From Petroclostridium sp. X23 (GTDB lineage Bacteria > Bacillota > Clostridia > SK-Y3), in assembly GCF_030013905.1 (NCBI RefSeq), contig NZ_CP124862.1:3847051-3911050 (forward strand): a stretch of 64,000 nucleotides of DNA, in the 5' to 3' direction. A model generated the notes under the pieces. It did no database searches, had not been told where the DNA came from, and worked only from the letters and a program-made list of their open reading frames with translations. Shown piece after piece: positions 26,147-34,810 of this stretch. The position numbers were made by a program, and so were the translations under genes. How positions within the stretch are numbered: position 1 is the first letter of the stretch; the number at the start of each line of letters is the position of its first letter.

Positions 26147-26757
26147 TGAACACCTATACTTTTTTAATTACATCATTAATAATTATTCTTATTCCGGGTA
26201 CAGGAGTTATATATACTATTTCCACAGGGATTTCAAAAGGGAGAAAAGCAAGCATGTTTGCAGCTTTCGGTTGTACAACAGGCATAGTTCCTCATCTATG
26301 CGCAAGTATTTTACTTTCTTCTTTTCTTGTAAAAATGAGTCAAGAAGCTTTTCTAATTATGAAAATGATAGGTGCTTTATACTTACTGCACCTTGGATTT
26401 GGAATGCTGTTTTCCAAAAATGGATTGGAATTTGGCAATGCACAAACGGAAGATAAACCAACGACTATAATTCGTCGTGGGATACTAATAAATTTATTAA
26501 ATCCAAAGCTGACATTATTCTTTTTTTCGTTTTTACCACAATATGTGAGTTCAAAAAGCCAAAACTATGTTATTGAATGTTTACTTTATGGTTTTGCATT
26601 TATGATGCTCACCTTTGTAGTATTTATAGGATATGGAATGTTGGCAGGAACAGCAAAAACAATAATTAATTCTCCCAAATTGATGAATTTAATTCAGAAA
26701 CTCTTTGGTATTATCTTTATTGTTTTTGCTATTCAACTTTGCTTAAGTTCACTATAG
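26146..26757 (+). CDS. LysE/RhtB-family amino-acid exporter
   Basis: 203 residues with six hydrophobic segments. TYTFLITSLIIILIPGTGV is the conserved first helix, with a PGPG-like turn, and GILINLLNPKLTLFFFSFLP is the second signature. Members export basic or neutral amino acids or analogues. The start overlaps the stop of an 11-residue ORF. The divergent MocR remnant probably once regulated it. From 26758 to 27013 only a nine-codon ORF with a good ribosome site (26783-26809) was seen. Confidence 0.88.
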   Translation: MNTYTFLITSLIIILIPGTGVIYTISTGISKGRKASMFAAFGCTTGIVPHLCASILLSSFLVKMSQEAFLIMKMIGALYLLHLGFGMLFSKNGLEFGNAQTEDKPTTIIRRGILINLLNPKLTLFFFSFLPQYVSSKSQNYVIECLLYGFAFMMLTFVVFIGYGMLAGTAKTIINSPKLMNLIQKLFGIIFIVFAIQLCLSSL

Positions 26758-27013
26758 TAATTTATCGCAAAGGAGATTATCAATGGAAAGTGCTTGTGTC
26801 AGATCGTAACAAAGCATCTAAGAAGTGCTGAGGCCGTCATCTTTAAGCTTATAGGAAACAACCAAAAAAAATGAAAGGGGTGTTGTCGTATCTATTCACT
26901 GAGTAAATTAGAGTCCATTTGTTGCAGATAGCAGAGGCTATTTGCAATAAATTATTAAATTTAAAATAGCCTTTGCTTATTCCTAAGAAATATCACAAAT
27001 TAGGAGGAAGCAA

Positions 27014-27283
27014 ATGAGTTACCTGAATGGAAAATCTGTATTACCTAAAAAGTTATTAGTTGAGATTCAAGAATATATTGATGGTGAGTATATCTATATT
27101 CCACGAAAGGAATGTAATAGACAGATATGGGGTACTACCAACCAAAGTAAGCGATGTACCTTTGACCGAAACCAAGAAATCTTCAACAAGTATATGTCCG
27201 GCATTTCAGTAGAAACCCTTGCCGAAGAATATTTCCTTTCTGTCAAAACCATCTATGGAATAATTGCCAAAATGAAAAGATGA
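27014..27283 (+). CDS. CD3324-type helix-turn-helix protein
   Basis: 89 residues. IDGEYIYIPRKECNRQIWG and FNKYMSGISVETLAEEYFLS followed by VKTIYGIIAKMK are the marks of this small Mor-like DNA-binding family of clostridia. GGAGGAAGCAA precedes the ATG. It is complete. Its targets are unknown. Confidence 0.75.
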   Translation: MSYLNGKSVLPKKLLVEIQEYIDGEYIYIPRKECNRQIWGTTNQSKRCTFDRNQEIFNKYMSGISVETLAEEYFLSVKTIYGIIAKMKR

Positions 27284-27415
27284 AGAATTGTAGAACGCCA
27301 ATGTTTCATGACTTTTGGCGTTCTTATTCTTTTTTCAGAAAAGAGTTGAAGGGTTACTTTTCAATGGCTATATAGTACAATTAATTAAAATCAAAAGAAA
27401 GAAGGAGATAACAGT

Positions 27416-28141
27416 TTGAAGTTCATTAAAAGCGATAAATATGAAAAACAATTTGTTGAAGAAAATCTTATGGGGCCTAATTCCTTAAAAATGGTTGAGG
27501 AATTGACTTCTACATTAGACTTACACCCGGGTATGAAAGTTATGGATTTGGGTTGTGGCAAAGGATTGACCTCAATTTTTTTGGCGAAGGAATTTGGTGT
27601 TCAGGTTTTTGCGACAGACCTTTGGGTAGGCGCAACTGAAAATTATAATCGTTTTAAGCAAATGGGATTAGATGATTTAATTATTCCTATCCATGCTGAC
27701 GCAACGGACTTACCATTTGCAGAGGAATTTTTTGATGCAATTATTAGTGTTGATGCGTACTACTATTTTGGAAGAGAAGCATCATTTATGGATGATAAAA
27801 TTGCACCTTTTGTAAAATCAGGTGGACAGATTGCATTGGCTTTCCCCGGATTTAAGAAAGATATTCACGATAATTTACCACCTGAATTTTTGCTTTCTTG
27901 GAAAGCAGAGGATTTGGAAACATTTCATAGCTGTGAATGGTGGAATAATCTTCTTGCTCAGTCCCAGAAAATCCATATCCAAAGTATTGAAGAAATGACC
28001 TGTTTTGAAACTTGCTGGAGCGATTGGCTTAGTAGCGATATTGAATATGCAATCAATGATAGGAAGTCGATGGAGGCTGGTGCTGGAAAATACATGAATA
28101 TGATTTCTGTACTTGCACAGAGAAGCAATAAGTTAAGGTAA
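27416..28141 (+). CDS. SAM-dependent methyltransferase
   Basis: 241 residues from TTG 27416 (AAGGAGATAACAGT upstream). The class I motif VMDLGCGKGLTSIFLA and the acidic motif FATDLW bind SAM; ISVDAYYYFG is motif IV. The substrate is not evident. It is one of two methyltransferases near the right end of the island and is unrelated in detail to the second. Confidence 0.82.
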   Translation: MKFIKSDKYEKQFVEENLMGPNSLKMVEELTSTLDLHPGMKVMDLGCGKGLTSIFLAKEFGVQVFATDLWVGATENYNRFKQMGLDDLIIPIHADATDLPFAEEFFDAIISVDAYYYFGREASFMDDKIAPFVKSGGQIALAFPGFKKDIHDNLPPEFLLSWKAEDLETFHSCEWWNNLLAQSQKIHIQSIEEMTCFETCWSDWLSSDIEYAINDRKSMEAGAGKYMNMISVLAQRSNKLR

Positions 28142-28200
28142 GCCGCCGTTGTTTTTTACCTCAAATGTTGAATGACAAGTGAATGCTTCGCAATACGACG

Positions 28201-28359
28201 GTTAATGAAGAATACCGCCGTATTACGAAAAAGTACATATCCAGCGAAATATCAAAAAGGAAAATTATAACCGCTGCTTTTTCCTATATACTTAAAGAAA
28301 AAAAAGAAAAGAGTGATGTGATTTCCGGCATATCGGATACTATAAAATCATTAGTATAG
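28201..28359 (+). pseudogene. Unrecognised coding remnant
   Basis: Fifty-two codons without a start (VNEEYRRITKKYISSEISKR ... ISDTIKSLV) look coding by composition. I cannot assign a family. Confidence 0.3.
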
Positions 28360-28488
28360 GTATCGTTGGATAAGAGTAGATAAAATCAAATTTATAGGTA
28401 AAGGGCTTACTGTTTTATGCAGTTCTGTTTTTGTGCCTATTTATTGATTTTATTCTGCTTTCACATCTTTAATCATTTGTTGATTAAA

Positions 28489-28515
28489 GTCGCAGAATAA
28501 AATCTGCGGCTTTTT
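28489..28515 (+). terminator. Rho-independent terminator
   Basis: GTCGCAGA pairs with TCTGCGGC around a six-base loop, followed by TTTTT. It lies just before the second methyltransferase gene. Confidence 0.75.
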
Positions 28516-28545
28516 ATTATTTTATGAAAAGGGAGAATAGTGATT

Positions 28546-29373
28546 ATGAACTTGAACAAAAGTTTTTTTGAATTGCCATCTATCAACACAATAAGTGAGA
28601 CAAATTTTTGGAATGAAGAATATATCTCTAAAGAATTACTGACGGCACATCTTGATTGTAATTCAGATGGAGCAAGTAGAAAAAAAGATTTTATTGATAA
28701 TTCTGTCGCATGGATATCTCAAATTACACCTTCTGAAAAGTTCCCTATATTATTAGATGTAGGCTGCGGGCCAGGATTATATACTGAAAGATTTTATCAA
28801 CATGGATATGAGGTAACAGGAATTGATATTTCTCAAAATTCCATAGACTATGCTCGCAATTCTGCATTAGAAAAAGGATTCAATATTCAATATGAGTGTC
28901 AAGATTACTTAAAAATGCAACTAACAAACAAGTATGATTTAGCAACTATGATTTATTGCGACTATGGTGCTTTATCATCTTATAATCGTCAAATGTTAAT
29001 GAAAAAGATATATGATTGCTTGAATCAGGGTGGGGTTTTCTTGTTGGACGTATTCTCTATTGAGAAGTATGCAAAATTTAAAAATGAGCAATCATGGGAA
29101 TTCTGTCAACACAATGGATTTTGGGATAAAAACCCATATCTATTACTAAATACAAACTTCAAATATGAGAATTTTACTACTTTAGAACGAGCTATTGTAA
29201 TTACAGAAGAAAACACAAAAACATACTATATTTGGAACAAATGTTTTACAAAGAAAAGTTTAATTGATGAAGCAAAAGAAGCTGGCTTTAAAGTAAAAGA
29301 TATTTTTAGTGATGTTACAGGGAGTCCATATGCAGACGATAGCGAAACCATTGCTATTTTATTTGTTAAGTAG
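28546..29373 (+). CDS. SAM-dependent methyltransferase
   Basis: About 276 residues; the ATG at 28546 and a GTG at 28540 are both possible behind AAAGGGAG. LLDVGCGPGLYTERF and GIDISQNSIDYARN are motifs I and II; GGVFLLDVFS is the post-I/IV region. The long C-terminal part (TYYIWNKCFTKKSLIDEAKE) fits the methyltransf_25-type family. The substrate is unknown. It is the last intact gene before the recombinase remnant. Confidence 0.82.
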   Translation: MNLNKSFFELPSINTISETNFWNEEYISKELLTAHLDCNSDGASRKKDFIDNSVAWISQITPSEKFPILLDVGCGPGLYTERFYQHGYEVTGIDISQNSIDYARNSALEKGFNIQYECQDYLKMQLTNKYDLATMIYCDYGALSSYNRQMLMKKIYDCLNQGGVFLLDVFSIEKYAKFKNEQSWEFCQHNGFWDKNPYLLLNTNFKYENFTTLERAIVITEENTKTYYIWNKCFTKKSLIDEAKEAGFKVKDIFSDVTGSPYADDSETIAILFVK

Positions 29374-29402
29374 CTGAAATAATCATTTTATAAATTTTAA
29401 AT

Positions 29403-30146
29403 CTGTTTACTGCAGAAAAAAATTGCTTTGTAAACCTAATATGTATTGATGAAGGTATTGATTCATCACAGACGAGCGGCAAGTTGCTAATATCTGTTCT
29501 TTCTGCTGTGGCTGAAATTGAAAGAGAAAACATCATTGAGCAGACCCTGAATGGGCGCAAGGAGAAAGCCAGGCAAGGTGGATGGAATGGAGATTTTGCT
29601 CCCTACGGTTACTATTTGAAAGATAAAATGTTTTTTTATTCAGGAGGAAGAAGCAGAGGTTATTCGATTAATATATGATAAATTCGCAAACTCCAATATA
29701 GGATATGGAGGAATAGCAAAATATCTTAATTTACAAGGTGTAAAAAAAAAATTCAAAGACAAAACGGAACACTAAAAGAATGGAGCTTAGATGGTTTGTA
29801 TGATATAATCGTTGAGTTAGAAGAAAAGATAGAAGATGCAGAATTAAAACGTCACTCTGTTGAGATGAACGCTATTACACTTGATAATGTTTACAAGATG
29901 ATGATTAACTTTGAAAAGGTATATGATAAAATCAGTGATGAAGAGCGAAAGGCTCTTATATCTTCGTTAATTAAAGAAATTCAGATATAACCCCGTGATG
30001 AAGCGGAAGTACCGTTAAAGTCGATTTCATTTAATTTCCCCGTATATAAAGATGGGAAAGTAGTACAGGAAGTTTTGTGGGATAAAGGTAATACCGTCAA
30101 GACGATAATTCTGATGGCGTATTGTGGTTTGGACAAGAAAATGTAG
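29403..30146 (+). pseudogene. Large serine recombinase remnant, island integrase
   Basis: The frame picks up inside the catalytic domain (LICIDEGIDSSQTSGKL, LSAVAEIERENIIEQT) and continues through the recombinase domain (QGGWNGDFAPYGYYLKD). It has two or more frameshifts (near 29635 and 29740) and then jumps in frame from NGTLKEWS to the C-terminal coiled region and KSISFNFPVYKDGK. The catalytic Ser and the zinc ribbon are missing. Its last codons, NTVKTIILMAYCG, mimic the end of rlmD, which is expected if attP lies at the integrase 3' end. Confidence 0.8.
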
Positions 30147-30265
30147 ACTTTGACCACAATATGCTGTGGTTTAAGAGTGATTTTGGGACAAAAAATGAGT
30201 TCGAAAATGACGTTTTTGACCCCGAAAAGAGGGCGAAAATATAGATGACATAAGCCTTTCTTTAT
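30096..30265. repeat. Right boundary repeat of the island (candidate att site)
   Basis: This is the counterpart of 7590-7760: the codons of TIILMAYCG, a CCACA...TGTGG hairpin at about 30159-30174, and the GGCGAAAATATAGATGACAT block at 30232-30251. The likeness is imperfect. Nothing else was found up to 30412. Confidence 0.55.
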
Positions 30266-30412
30266 GATTGTTTTGGTGATAACTCAATTATTTCGTAACG
30301 TAAGCCCTATGTATTTCTCCCGAATATCATTGGATTATCAAGATTCATAGAAGCTTTTTTAAGTGCAAAGGTTAGATATATAATCATTCAAGAAACTTAT
30401 GGGGGACGAACT

Positions 30413-32890
30413 ATGTATAAACAGAACAAAACAAAAACTCTATATTTTCCTGAACGGATCGTTGAAGCCATGAAAGGAATCTTCGACTATCCCCTTACCA
30501 TTGTGGAAGCACCCATGGGCTATGGGAAAACTACTGCGGTTAGGGAGCATCTATGTAATGCTAATGCACATATATTGTGGCTTAAGATTCATGGTGGTTC
30601 AATTTACAACTTCTGGAACGGATTTTGTCGCTTGTTGGGTAAATTAGATGAAAGACTTGCCAATAACCTTGTAGAACTAGGATTCCCAAATGATAAAGTA
30701 TCTTTTCAGGAAGCCTTGAAGCTTATTGTAGATATAGAACTGCCGAAAAAAACTGTGCTCGTCATCGATGATTACCATTTGCTAAATGGTACTGATGTGG
30801 GAGCTTTCATTGAGTTTCTAGTAGTAAATGAAATTGATCATCTACAGATTGTCTTAACTACTCGGTTTATTGAGCTTCAAAGCATGGAAGAGCTTTTTCT
30901 TAAGGGTTATCTACACCATATTACAAAAGAAACCTTTGAGCTTATGCCAAATGAAATCATAAAATATTACAAGCTGTGCGGAATTCGTATTAAGGCTACC
31001 GAGGCGGATAAGCTTTATGCCATCACGGAAGGATGGATAAGCGCTTTATACTTGCTAATGCTTAATTATCAAGAAACGGGTAGCCTGATAACTACTCACA
31101 ATATATATAAACTGATTGAGAATGCTATATACAAACATTTTTCCGAAGATATAAAAGAATTTCTTTTAAGCATAAGTATTTTTGATAGCTTTAGCGAGAC
31201 GCAGGCAGTACATATGTGGGGCAATGAAAATGCAAAAAAGTATTTAGATAAAATTACCAGAATAAACGCTTTTGTCAATTATGATGCTAGGAGCAAGACG
31301 TATCAAATTCATAACATATTTACAAATTTCCTCAGAGAAATAATTGAAAAAGAAGATTTCAATTATATGAAAAACCTGTACGAGAAGGCAGGAAGCTGGT
31401 ACTTGAGAACGGGGGAATACCTTGCCGCAATGCATTTTTTTTATTTAGCCAGAGATTTTGATAACCTGCTTTTGGTGGTGGAGCTTGACAAGACAAACAG
31501 CATTGTAAATGAGCAAAAAGAACTACTGATTCAGTATTTTGAGGAATGTCCGGAGGAATACAAACGGTGCCATCTTGTTGCAGTGCTCTCTTATGCTATG
31601 TGCCTGATGACATTCAATGAAATGGAACTGTTTGAAAAGGCTGCAGGTGAGTTCACCGTGCTGCTGCAAAGTAGTAATCTCGATCCTGAACGAATCAAAT
31701 GTCTGATGGGGGAATTTGAGTTATTGCTGAGCTTTACAAAATACAATGACATGATGGAAATGTCTAAACACCAAAAAAAGGCTTGTGAACTTCTTGAAGA
31801 GCCGTCTGTTTTTATGGATACAAAAGGGAGTTGGACTTTCGGTTCGCCCTCTGTATTATACATATTTCACAGGGAAAGCGGAACACTTGAGAATAAAGTT
31901 ATGGAAATTAAAGAAGCTATTCAATATTACTACCAATTGACAAATGGGCACGGAATGGGTGGTGAGCATGTAATGGCTGCAGAATGGTATTTTCATCAGG
32001 GTGACTTTGAAAATGCTGAAATTGCATTGCATAAGGCGCTTTATGTAGCTCAAGAAGGACCTGAACCAAGTGCTATCATCTGTGCACTGTTTTTACAGAT
32101 ACGATTGTGTCTGATGCAAGGCGATTATGCATGTATACTCGAGTTGTTTGAGAAGATGCGTGAAAGAATTGAGTTCAAAAAAAATTATGTTGTGATTCAT
32201 ACGATCGATCTGTGCATAGGTTTTGTATATACCTGCTTGAATCAAAAAGAAAATATTCCTGAATGGCTGGTCAAGGGCGATTTCGACTCTAGCTGCATCT
32301 ACTTTCAGGCTAGAGCGTTCGCCAATATCATATATGGAAGAGTACTTCTAATCAATGGTGAATACTTAAAGCTTTTGGGAATCGCCGATAAATTTTTAGG
32401 TATAGCCTCCATATTCCCTAATATACTGGCAAACATTTATACCGCAATTTATATTGCAGCGGCCAACGAACGGATCTATCGGAGGGGAGAAGCAATTCAG
32501 GCCTTGAAACAGGTGCTTGACATGGCTTTGCCGGACAGGGTATATATGCCATTTGTCGAGAACTGCGATTATATTAAGCCTTTGCTTGAGGAACTATATA
32601 ATCAAGGTACTTACCGTGAGGATATTGCTAGGATACTTATGATGTCTAAACAATATCAAAAGGCAGTAGATCAAATAACAAAAGAGTATTTAAAAGAGGA
32701 TAAACCAAGGCTGACCGCAAGAGAAGATGAGATAGCACGCCTTGCAGCTGAAGGATTTTCTAATAAAGGAATTGGTGACAAACTGTTTATTTCACAAAAT
32801 ACGGTGAAGACCCAGCTTAAAAGTATTTTTGAAAAGCTTGGAATCAATTCGCGGTCTCTTTTAAAGCAATATTTTGAACAAAAGTCTTGA
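30413..32890 (+). CDS. MalT-like LuxR-family ATP-dependent regulator
   Basis: 825 residues. An N-terminal STAND ATPase has Walker A APMGYGKTTA (about 34-43) and Walker B TVLVIDDYH (about 120-128). A long TPR-like helical sensor domain fills the middle (about 340-740). The C-terminal LuxR helix-turn-helix is LTAREDEIARLAAEGFSNKG then ISQNTVKTQLKSIFEKLGI. Such proteins activate transcription when bound to ATP and an inducer. The genes after it encode exported proteins, and a 20-bp dyad found after it recurs upstream of 37038, so they may be its targets. Confidence 0.9.
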   Translation: MYKQNKTKTLYFPERIVEAMKGIFDYPLTIVEAPMGYGKTTAVREHLCNANAHILWLKIHGGSIYNFWNGFCRLLGKLDERLANNLVELGFPNDKVSFQEALKLIVDIELPKKTVLVIDDYHLLNGTDVGAFIEFLVVNEIDHLQIVLTTRFIELQSMEELFLKGYLHHITKETFELMPNEIIKYYKLCGIRIKATEADKLYAITEGWISALYLLMLNYQETGSLITTHNIYKLIENAIYKHFSEDIKEFLLSISIFDSFSETQAVHMWGNENAKKYLDKITRINAFVNYDARSKTYQIHNIFTNFLREIIEKEDFNYMKNLYEKAGSWYLRTGEYLAAMHFFYLARDFDNLLLVVELDKTNSIVNEQKELLIQYFEECPEEYKRCHLVAVLSYAMCLMTFNEMELFEKAAGEFTVLLQSSNLDPERIKCLMGEFELLLSFTKYNDMMEMSKHQKKACELLEEPSVFMDTKGSWTFGSPSVLYIFHRESGTLENKVMEIKEAIQYYYQLTNGHGMGGEHVMAAEWYFHQGDFENAEIALHKALYVAQEGPEPSAIICALFLQIRLCLMQGDYACILELFEKMRERIEFKKNYVVIHTIDLCIGFVYTCLNQKENIPEWLVKGDFDSSCIYFQARAFANIIYGRVLLINGEYLKLLGIADKFLGIASIFPNILANIYTAIYIAAANERIYRRGEAIQALKQVLDMALPDRVYMPFVENCDYIKPLLEELYNQGTYREDIARILMMSKQYQKAVDQITKEYLKEDKPRLTAREDEIARLAAEGFSNKGIGDKLFISQNTVKTQLKSIFEKLGINSRSLLKQYFEQKS

Positions 32891-32903
32891 AAATCACATG
32901 AAT

Positions 32904-32923
32904 AAATCACCCACTGGGGGATA
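32904..32923. promoter_or_regulatory. Candidate operator dyad, copy 1
   Basis: AAATCACCCACTGGGGGATA lies 13 bp after the MalT-like gene and upstream of the DUF2442 gene. It matches 17 of 20 positions of the dyad at 37166-37185 read on the minus strand. Confidence 0.5.
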
Positions 32924-32987
32924 AAAAATGAGAAAAATCCACTATACAATTATGTATGATGGATTTTGTGTTTTAGGAGGTGATTGA

Positions 32988-33218
32988 GTGAGCTATATCA
33001 AAAAGGTTATACCAAAGGAGGGCTACTGCTTGGAGGTGATTTTGGATAACGGCAACGGTGTCATACTGAATATGGAAAGCAGACTTGGGACTGTGAGGTT
33101 TGGAATGCTTTCGGACAAGGAGTTATTCTACCGTGTCACCGCTGACGGAAGCTATATCAGATGGGATAATATGCTGGAAATATCCATAAATGAGGTTTTT
33201 CAACTGGCACAGAAGTGA
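32988..33218 (+). CDS. DUF2442 domain protein
   Basis: 76 residues from GTG 32988, behind AGGAGGTGATTGA. Nearly the whole length is a DUF2442 domain (YCLEVILDNGNGVILNMES, RWDNMLEISINEVFQLA). The domain is often found near toxin-antitoxin or regulatory genes; its role is unknown. It may be read from the same promoter region as the dyad at 32904. Confidence 0.75.
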   Translation: MSYIKKVIPKEGYCLEVILDNGNGVILNMESRLGTVRFGMLSDKELFYRVTADGSYIRWDNMLEISINEVFQLAQK

Positions 33219-33256
33219 GAATTATAAAAAGTATCATTTGGGAGGAATTAAGTGTA

Positions 33257-33340
33257 ATGAAGAAACAAAGAAAAATTTTATCAATGGTATTAGTCTTAGT
33301 TATGCTCTTTAGTTTGACAAGTTTACACTATCTTGCATAA
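33257..33340 (+). pseudogene. Signal-peptide remnant of an exported protein
   Basis: Twenty-seven codons with GGGAGG upstream encode a lone signal sequence (KILSMVLVLVMLFSLTS) and then stop. The mature part is absent, so this is probably a truncated gene. Apart from the terminator nothing else was seen to 33499. Confidence 0.55.
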
Positions 33341-33394
33341 AAAGCAACGCTTTTGTGTTAATCCTCTGAAAATGTATCGTTTAACTCGTCGAAT

Positions 33395-33442
33395 AAAGGG
33401 GCTTGCTTTGAAATCAGCAATGATTTCAAAGCAAGCCCCTTT
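33395..33442. terminator. Perfect 22-bp hairpin, bidirectional terminator
   Basis: Arms 33395-33416 and 33421-33442 are exact complements around a GCAA tetraloop, with A-rich left and T-rich right flanks. It separates convergent transcription units. Confidence 0.85.
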
Positions 33443-33499
33443 TCATTAGCCTGTATACATTTGTTAAAAAAACTTTAACAGAAAGGAATCAAGCCACTG

Positions 33500-34729
33500 T
33501 TATTCTACAGTTATAATGTAAGTAATTGTCTGTGCCTCTGTGCCCCGATCTTCCCAACTTCTCAAATAATCGAGCCCAATAGCTGTTGAACCTTGCATTA
33601 ATCCCTTGAAGTTCCATTCATGCTGACTTCCTGTTCCTACTATTGCAGACACACCATCGTCTGTGCCGCCATTTTCTAAAACGTAATCAGATTTAAAACT
33701 GACAACCTCGTCATCTTCAATTGCGTACTGCCAGCTGTACCCTGTTGATAAATTTTCGTTCAGTGTTATTGTTAAGATGTCACCAACTTTTATATTCTTA
33801 TCAATGGTGTACAGCTCTCCTTCATTGGTTCCTTCAAAACCATCCCCCCCCAAAAACATATAATCCTTCCAAAGAGGATGGTCCTTTTTCATGTATATTT
33901 CCAAGAATTCATACTTCGTCGCCATTTCCAAATGATCGCCGAGCGCATGCGGAACTTCGATACTTAAAATAAGGCCCTGGTCTATCAAATAGTATTGGGC
34001 ATTTGCTTGTGAAAATAGCTTTATGAGTTCCTTGTTGGAATATAGTTTTTCTATTTCTTCCTTAATATTAACACCGGATGCTTCAAGGTCTAAATCTCTG
34101 AAGGGTGCATACATCCACATGGTTTTAAAGTCTTCAACAAACGTTTCGTCTATTACAAATAAATCAGAAAGCGGAATGGCGGCAACTTGATCCAAAGAGA
34201 TTGTTAGCGTATGGTAGAGACTGACGGGATAGGCCAACGACTCTGCATAGTAGTCTATTTCATAGCAGATGCTCAGGACTGTTGGTGAGATTTGAGAATA
34301 ATCAAATACACCATCGACGGTGAGCGTTTCATCATTAACATTCTTTTTAATTATCTCTATTAGGGTTGACATATCATTCATAATCAGATCGTTGGCTTCA
34401 TCAGATTTTTCTTGAATATTGGAATTGACTATCATGGGATATTTAACGGTGATCCCCTCAACATTCCAGTTTCTGCCTTCTATGTCATATGTGTATGGGG
34501 GAAGTGACATAGGATCGGATCCAGTAGGATCCGGCGGCGCCTCATCACTGGGCGCTTGCGGATCCGGTGTTTGTGATTTCGGTGTTTGTGATTTTGGAGC
34601 CTGTGATTGCTGCTTCTTTTCATCCATCAGGTCATTCGATAATCCTTTTTCCTTTACTGAGCATGCCGCAAATCCCAGACACATGATGAAGATGCCCAGA
34701 AATATGATCAGCTTTTTAAGTACGTTCAC
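33500..34729 (-). CDS. Lipoprotein with chagasin-like protease-inhibitor domain
   Basis: About 409 residues from GTG 34729 (GGGAGGTAG upstream; the ATG at 34744 overlaps that site). The N-terminus is a lipoprotein signal (FIMCLGFAAC). A Pro/Gln-rich linker (about 35-70, SQAPKSQTP repeats) is followed by a DUF4163/RsiV-like middle domain (about 85-290). The C-terminal domain (about 310-409) carries the I42 inhibitor loops: NLSTGYSW, the EWNFKG strand and the RSWE loop. It would sit on the outer membrane face and could block cysteine proteases. It is the last gene of a three-gene minus-strand run. Confidence 0.78.
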   Translation of the reverse strand: MNVLKKLIIFLGIFIMCLGFAACSVKEKGLSNDLMDEKKQQSQAPKSQTPKSQTPDPQAPSDEAPPDPTGSDPMSLPPYTYDIEGRNWNVEGITVKYPMIVNSNIQEKSDEANDLIMNDMSTLIEIIKKNVNDETLTVDGVFDYSQISPTVLSICYEIDYYAESLAYPVSLYHTLTISLDQVAAIPLSDLFVIDETFVEDFKTMWMYAPFRDLDLEASGVNIKEEIEKLYSNKELIKLFSQANAQYYLIDQGLILSIEVPHALGDHLEMATKYEFLEIYMKKDHPLWKDYMFLGGDGFEGTNEGELYTIDKNIKVGDILTITLNENLSTGYSWQYAIEDDEVVSFKSDYVLENGGTDDGVSAIVGTGSQHEWNFKGLMQGSTAIGLDYLRSWEDRGTEAQTITYIITVE

Positions 34730-34810
34730 TACACTACCTCCCATTTAATACTTTTTGTTTACTCATTGCAATTTCCTTGTAACATCCCCATCAGGTAATA
34801 CTTACAATCT

